Shown piece by piece: positions 14,230 through 18,036 of a stretch of 18,036 bases of DNA (the first letter of the stretch is position 1; each line of letters starts with the position of its first letter). The notes under the pieces were generated by a model. The model was not told the DNA's origin. It saw nothing but the letters and a program-made list of their open reading frames with translations, and did no database searches. A program made the position numbers and the translations under genes. Source of the stretch: an uncultured Sphingomonadaceae bacterium (GTDB taxonomy: Bacteria > Pseudomonadota > Alphaproteobacteria > Sphingomonadales > Sphingomonadaceae); contig CAMLGC010000051.1 in the NCBI GenBank assembly GCA_946479505.1, positions 1 to 18,036 on the forward strand, given 5' to 3'.

Positions 14230-15968
14230 TGGCGGAATCGCTCCCTCCGCTCGCGGTACACCGCCGCCTCGCGAGCCGGCCGGGGGGAGCGATCCTCGTC
14301 GCTGCGGCGCTGCTCCTCGCCAGTCTGCTTCTCGCGCTGCACAACGAGGACGTGTCGCGGCGCCAGCACATCCAGCAGCTCACGGTACAGGCCGATATTC
14401 TCGCCGGAAGCGTCGCTGCGGCGCTTGCGTTCGACGATCGCATCGCCGCGCAGGAATATATCGACGCGCTGCGCGCCAATCCCGAGATCGACGCGGCCGG
14501 TGCCTACGGCGCCAATGGCCAGCTCGTTGCCGGATTCGCCGTTCCTGACCACCATCTGCCGCACCTCAACCAGCTCCAGCCGCCGCACATGGCGGGCGGG
14601 GAGGCGGTGATCACCGCGCCGGTGGTGCAGAACGGCACACAGCTCGGGTCGGTGTACCTGCGCGCCTCGACCGAACCATGGACACGGCGTGTTTCGCGCT
14701 ACGTCGGCATCGGCATCATCCTCATCATGGCCGCGCTGCTCGTGGCCGCGCTCGGGTCGTCCTACGCGGCGGCGACCGAGGCGAACCGCCGGCTCAAGGA
14801 GGAGATGGAAGCGCGCCAGGAGGCCGAGGCGGCGCTGCGCCAGTCGCAGAAGATGGAGGCGATGGGGCAATTGACCGGCGGCGTGGCGCACGATTTCAAC
14901 AACCTGCTGATGGCTGCGTCGAGCGGGCTTGAGCTCCTCGACCGAACGCGCGACCCCGAGCGGCGCACCCGGCTTAAACAGGGTATCCGCCAGGCGATCG
15001 ATCGCGGCGCCAAACTCACGCAACAACTGCTCACCTTCGCACGGCGCTCGCCCGTCAATCCCGAGGTGATCGATCTCGGCGCCCGCATCGCCGAGCTGCG
15101 CACGCTGCTCGACCATTCGCTGCGGGAGGACATCGCGGTCGAGATCGACATGCCCGCCGACCTCTGGCCGGTCGAGGTCGATGTCTCGCAGCTCGAGGTC
15201 GCGGTGCTGAACGTCGCGGTCAACGCGCGCGACGCAATGCCGAACGGCGGAACCATCTGCATTGCAGGCCGTAACGTGCCCGGCGAGAACGATGAGGGCG
15301 ATACGGTGCATCTCTCGGTCCGCGACGAAGGCACCGGTATGCCACCGGAACTGATCGACAAGGTGTTCGAGCCGTTCTTCACGACCAAGGGGGTCGGCCA
15401 CGGTACCGGGCTGGGGCTGAGCCAGGTTTACGGATTCGCGCGCGCTGCCGGCGGCACCGTTCGGATCGCCAGCGAAGAAGGCAGCGGCACGACGGTCTCG
15501 ATCGTGCTGCCGCGCTCGTTCGGCGAACTGCCCCACAAGGCCCATCAGGATGACGAGGAGGGCGATGCTCCACCGGAATGTCGTATCCTCCTCGCCGAGG
15601 ACGACCCGAGCGTCGGCGATCTCGTCCAGCAGATGCTCGAAGAGCTCGGCTATGCCGTGACGCGGGCAGGCGATGCCCAGGCCGCATTGGTGAAGCTCGA
15701 CGGCGGTTTCGTGCCCGATGCGTTATTGTCGGATATGGTCATGCCGGGCGAAATGGGCGGGCTCGACCTCGCCCGCGCCGCGCGTCAGCGGCGCCCGGAC
15801 CTTCCGGTGCTGTTGATGACCGGTTACAGCGCCGCCGCCTCGGCCGCCGCCGAGGATGCGATCGACCTGCTGACCAAGCCGTTCACGCTGGAAGACCTGC
15901 GCAAGCACCTCGCAAAGCTCCTGCGCGACGCGAGTGGGAGCGGACCCGGCGTGCGCGTTTCGCAATAG
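14229..15968 (+). CDS. Hybrid sensor histidine kinase with CHASE8-like periplasmic domain
   Basis: 579 aa. TM1 is about 20-38 and TM2 about 158-181. Between them lies a roughly 120-residue periplasmic domain with the CHASE8-like pattern ILAGSVAAALAFDDRIAAQE and YIDALRANPEIDAAGAYG. A short coiled coil (184-207) leads to the HisKA domain with phospho-accepting H221 in GGVAHDFNNLL. The HATPase domain has the N box with N332 in NVAVNARDAMP, DEGTGM (366-371), FEPFFTTK (380-387) and GTGLGLSQVYG (392-402). A C-terminal receiver domain (452-567) has D458/D459, phospho-acceptor D502, T531 and K550. No output domain follows, so it must act through phosphotransfer to, or competition with, a regulator encoded elsewhere. 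Third gene of the receptor/YfiR/kinase operon; the start follows TGATG. Confidence 0.92.
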   Translation: MAESLPPLAVHRRLASRPGGAILVAAALLLASLLLALHNEDVSRRQHIQQLTVQADILAGSVAAALAFDDRIAAQEYIDALRANPEIDAAGAYGANGQLVAGFAVPDHHLPHLNQLQPPHMAGGEAVITAPVVQNGTQLGSVYLRASTEPWTRRVSRYVGIGIILIMAALLVAALGSSYAAATEANRRLKEEMEARQEAEAALRQSQKMEAMGQLTGGVAHDFNNLLMAASSGLELLDRTRDPERRTRLKQGIRQAIDRGAKLTQQLLTFARRSPVNPEVIDLGARIAELRTLLDHSLREDIAVEIDMPADLWPVEVDVSQLEVAVLNVAVNARDAMPNGGTICIAGRNVPGENDEGDTVHLSVRDEGTGMPPELIDKVFEPFFTTKGVGHGTGLGLSQVYGFARAAGGTVRIASEEGSGTTVSIVLPRSFGELPHKAHQDDEEGDAPPECRILLAEDDPSVGDLVQQMLEELGYAVTRAGDAQAALVKLDGGFVPDALLSDMVMPGEMGGLDLARAARQRRPDLPVLLMTGYSAAASAAAEDAIDLLTKPFTLEDLRKHLAKLLRDASGSGPGVRVSQ

Positions 15969-15992
15969 ACCGGCGCCACGCGAATCTTTCCG

Positions 15993-16013
15993 AAAAAAGC
16001 CGGGAGGCGAGCT
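15993..16013 (-). terminator. Possible terminator downstream of tRNA-Glu
   Basis: Reading leftward after the tRNA, a GC-rich stretch with a short GCC-TCCC-GGC hairpin (16008-15999) is followed directly by TTTTTT (15998-15993). The stem is only 3 base pairs, so the hairpin is poor, but the T-run and position fit a tRNA terminator. Confidence 0.35.
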
Positions 16014-16027
16014 AAGTTATTGAAAAG

Positions 16028-16103
16028 TGGTGACCCCTACGGGACTCGAACCCGTGTTTTCGCCGTGAGAGGGCGACGTCCTGGACCGCTAGACGAAGGG
16101 GCC
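16028..16103 (-). tRNA. tRNA-Glu (anticodon CTC)
   Basis: The minus strand reads GGCCCCTTCGTCTAGCGG at its 5' end and finishes GGTTCGAGTCCCGTAGGGGT plus CACCA, giving a full cloverleaf of 76 bases with an encoded CCA. The acceptor stem pairs GGCCCCT with AGGGGTC, including one G-U. The anticodon stem TCGCC/GGCGA encloses the loop CTCTCAC, so the anticodon is CTC and reads GAG. The T-arm GTTCGAG is canonical. It lies between the histidine kinase gene and cysS, on the minus strand. Confidence 0.95.
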
Positions 16104-16252
16104 GCTTGCGAAGAGTGGCGGCAATAGGCGGCGCGATCGGGTGCGTCAAGCGGGCTCGTTGAAGGATGCGGCGTGCGCGCTGCGGCGGCGCGGCTCGCGC
16201 GAAGCCCTTGTCCGAAGGCGAAACGCCGGGCGATCGCAAGGCTTCCTCCTCA

Positions 16253-16284
16253 GGCGGCGGGTCTCGTGCCGGTCGCCCTTTTTT
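16253..16284 (+). terminator. Terminator-like hairpin with T-run, no obvious partner gene
   Basis: GGCGGC (16253-16258) can pair with GGTCGCC (16271-16277), using one G-U, and the stem is followed by C and six T residues (16279-16284). The shape is that of a rightward Rho-independent terminator, but the nearest rightward gene ends at 15968 and the tRNA lies antisense between them. It may be chance or end an unseen transcript. The 227 bases between the tRNA and cysS show no gene I can support. Confidence 0.25.
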
Positions 16285-16309
16285 CGCGAGCCGCGCAATT
16301 GCGCCTGAT

Positions 16310-16323
16310 GCGCTCGGAAGCGC
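16310..16323 (-). other. Small hairpin just downstream of cysS
   Basis: GCGCT and AGCGC form perfect 5-base arms around a 4-base loop, 7 bases beyond the cysS stop, followed leftward by the 12-base palindrome gcgcaattgcgc (16293-16304). There is no T-run in the leftward direction, so it is at best a 3'-end stabilising structure or weak terminator. Confidence 0.25.
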
Positions 16324-16330
16324 TCCAGCC

Positions 16331-17788
16331 TTACAGCGCCAGCTTCCAGTCCCAGCCGAGCGGATCGCCATCCATTACCTCGACGCCGGCGGCGGCGAGC
16401 GCATCGCGGATCGCATCCGATCGGGCGAAATCCTTGGCCGCGCGTGCCTCGCGGCGTTCAACAAGTCGGGTTGTGATGTCGTCGAGCGTGATCGCCGCAG
16501 CGGCCGGTGCAACGCGCAGGTCCTCGCGGACCAGACTGGCGAGATCCAGGCCGAGGACCGCATCGAAATCGGCGAGCGCGGCCAATCGTGCCGCAGGTGC
16601 GATGCGCTTGTCGGCGAGCAGATCATCGAGGACGGGGAGCGCCTTGGGCGTGTTGAGGTCGTCCGATACCGCCGCGTCCAACCGCTCGCGATAGGGAAGC
16701 GCGGTCGCGGACGAGGGTATGTCCGGATCGGCAGCCGCGCGGTCGCGCAGGCCAGAGATGGTCATTACCAGCCGCTTCAGCCGCGTCACCGCAGCCGCCA
16801 AATTCTCGCCCGAAAATTCGAGCTCGCTGCGATAATGCGCCGAAAGGCACATCAGCCGATAGGCGAGGGGGTGGACGCCCTTGTCGATCAGGCTCTGGAG
16901 CGTTGTGAAACCACCCGCCGATTTGGACATCTTGCCCGACGATCGCTCGACCAGAAAGTTGTTGTGCATCCACCAATTCGCGCCGGTTTCCGCGCACCCG
17001 CAATGCGCCTGATTCTGCGCGATCTCGTTTGGGTGGTGGATCTCGCGATGATCGATACCGCCGGTGTGGATATCGAACTGGCTGCCGAGATACTTTTTGC
17101 TCATCACCGAGCATTCGAGATGCCAGCCCGGCGCCCCGCGGCCCCAGGGCGAGTCCCACTCCATTTGGCGGTTCTCGCCCGGCGCCGACTTGCGCCAGAT
17201 CGCAAAATCCTGCGGGTGACGCTTTCCCGAAACGGGATCGATCCGGGCCTCGCCCGCGTCATCCTGGCCACCGGCGAGTGCGCCGTAGTTCGGCACCGTG
17301 GTGACGTCGAAATAGAGGCCGCTATCGAGCTCGTAACAATGATCGGCCGCAATCGTCTCGGCGAAGGCGATCATGTCGCTGATATGGTCGGTCGCGATCG
17401 ACCAGCGCGTGGGCGGGACAATGCTGAGGCGTTCGACGTCGCGTTTGAAGGCCTCGGTATAATGCGCTGCGATCTCCCAGATCGAACGGCCCTGCTGCGC
17501 GGCGGCCTTCTCCATCTTGTCGTCGCCCGTATCGGCGTCGGAGGTGAGATGGCCGACATCGGTGATGTTGATGATGTGCGTGGTTGGCCAGCCCTTCCAC
17601 CTGAGCACGCGCCCCAGGGTATCGGCGAACAGGAACGCGCGCATGTTGCCGATGTGCTGGTAGTTGTAGACCGTGGGTCCGCAGGTGTAGATGCGCACAT
17701 CGTCGGCGTCGATCGGCTCGAAACGCTCGAGCCGACGGGTGAGACTGTTATACAGCGTGAGCGGCGCGCCGGTCATATCCGCCGACAT
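16331..17788 (-). CDS. cysS: Cysteinyl-tRNA synthetase
   Basis: 485 aa class I aminoacyl-tRNA synthetase that charges tRNA-Cys in the cytoplasm. The Rossmann core has YTCGPTVYNYQHIGNMR (34-50), with zinc ligand C36 and the HIGH-type signature HIGN (45-48). PGWHLECS (220-227) supplies C226, and the KMSKS loop is at 286-290. The anticodon-side helical domain and a DALAAAGVEVMDG tail complete it. The third zinc-site region reads GGIDHREIHHPNEIAQ (243-258) rather than the FPHHENE form of E. coli. The HH and NE positions are kept, so activity is expected, but it belongs to a different branch. Start ATG at 17788, with a second ATG at 17776; neither has a strong ribosome-binding site. Divergent from rpsU across 148 bases. 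Confidence 0.97.
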   Translation of the reverse strand: MSADMTGAPLTLYNSLTRRLERFEPIDADDVRIYTCGPTVYNYQHIGNMRAFLFADTLGRVLRWKGWPTTHIINITDVGHLTSDADTGDDKMEKAAAQQGRSIWEIAAHYTEAFKRDVERLSIVPPTRWSIATDHISDMIAFAETIAADHCYELDSGLYFDVTTVPNYGALAGGQDDAGEARIDPVSGKRHPQDFAIWRKSAPGENRQMEWDSPWGRGAPGWHLECSVMSKKYLGSQFDIHTGGIDHREIHHPNEIAQNQAHCGCAETGANWWMHNNFLVERSSGKMSKSAGGFTTLQSLIDKGVHPLAYRLMCLSAHYRSELEFSGENLAAAVTRLKRLVMTISGLRDRAAADPDIPSSATALPYRERLDAAVSDDLNTPKALPVLDDLLADKRIAPAARLAALADFDAVLGLDLASLVREDLRVAPAAAAITLDDITTRLVERREARAAKDFARSDAIRDALAAAGVEVMDGDPLGWDWKLAL

Positions 17789-17936
17789 AGACGAGCCGCA
17801 CGCCCGCGCAACCGGGAACCGGATGCGGCGTCAATTCGCTTGATAATCCGCTGCACCGCTGGTAGGGCGCGCGGCACACGGCGCAGGCAGGTGCTTGCGA
17901 CGACCATTATCCTATTGGCCGGAGTCTGACGGGTTT

Positions 17937-18036
17937 ATGCAGATCATCGTTCGCGACAATAATGTCGACCAGGCGCTGCGCGCGCTCAAGAAGAAGCTGC
18001 AGCGCGAGGGCGTCTATCGCGAGATGAAGCTGCGCC
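17937..18036 (+). CDS. rpsU: 30S ribosomal protein S21, N-terminal part (cut by window edge)
   Basis: The first 33 codons read [20 protein letters not shown] followed by [13 protein letters not shown], the unmistakable start of bacterial ribosomal protein S21, a small basic protein of the 30S subunit involved in translation initiation. The gene continues past the window edge. The ATG at 17937 is the only sensible start; GGAG lies 12 bases upstream, a rather long spacing. The 148-base gap to cysS must hold the promoters of both genes, but I could not identify a convincing -35/-10 pair. Confidence 0.95.
   Translation, partial: MQIIVRDNNVDQALRALKKKLQREGVYREMKLR

Noticed and set aside
14181..15545. 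Long leftward open frame (454 codons) opposite the histidine kinase gene
   Set aside because: All kinase motifs are on the other strand; the leftward protein is low-complexity and unrecognisable.
16012..16371. 119-codon leftward frame across the tRNA-Glu region
   Set aside because: It runs straight through the tRNA gene and has no recognisable domain.
16166..17929. Long rightward open frame (587 codons) opposite cysS
   Set aside because: cysS is unambiguous on the minus strand, and the rightward product has no domain signature.
1..18036. CRISPR arrays, insertion sequences, prophage or attachment sites
   Set aside because: No regularly spaced repeats, transposase or integrase genes, or terminal inverted repeats were seen on reading the window. 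The tRNA-Glu has no integrase gene beside it.

Overview
The window looks like chromosomal DNA from a GC-rich alphaproteobacterium, most likely a sphingomonad. This rests on strong G/C bias at third codon positions (which creates many long antisense ORFs), the TonB receptor / YfiR / hybrid histidine kinase operon, and the general gene content. No taxonomic marker was searched, so the assignment is an inference.

Positions 1-11720 hold a dense glycan or small-glycoside gene cluster in two blocks. The left block runs leftward from a divergent promoter region at 4813-5031: a dTDP-L-rhamnose-4-epimerase-like enzyme, a CDP-paratose-2-epimerase-like enzyme, a GT4 glycosyltransferase and two CgeB-type glycosyltransferases. 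Every junction in it is a 4-base ATGA or GTGA overlap, so it reads as one translationally coupled operon that leaves the window on the left. Rightward from the same promoter region is a histidine-phosphatase-family gene, which meets a leftward pair (GT9-like protein and DUF6165 protein) tail to tail. A second divergent region near 6931-7093, carrying a perfect inverted repeat, separates that pair from a rightward pair: a SAM methyltransferase and a glycoside-hydrolase-like protein whose TIM-barrel motifs appear in circularly permuted order. Two leftward housekeeping-like genes (DUF1003 membrane protein, SWIB-domain protein) interrupt the cluster. It then resumes with a coupled medium-chain alcohol dehydrogenase and a Gfo/Idh/MocA oxidoreductase. 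Together the genes suggest assembly and tailoring (epimerisation, oxidation/reduction, methylation, glycosyl transfer, possibly trimming) of an unusual sugar or glycoside. The product is unknown and no exporter or polymerase is visible here.

Positions 11783-15968 hold a three-gene overlapping operon: a TonB-dependent outer-membrane receptor, a periplasmic YfiR-family protein, and a membrane hybrid sensor histidine kinase with a CHASE8-like periplasmic domain and a C-terminal receiver. The layout suggests a signalling relay from outer membrane to cytoplasm.

Positions 16028-18036 are housekeeping: tRNA-Glu(CTC), cysS (cysteinyl-tRNA synthetase, a variant zinc-site type) and the start of rpsU (ribosomal protein S21), which is cut by the window edge.
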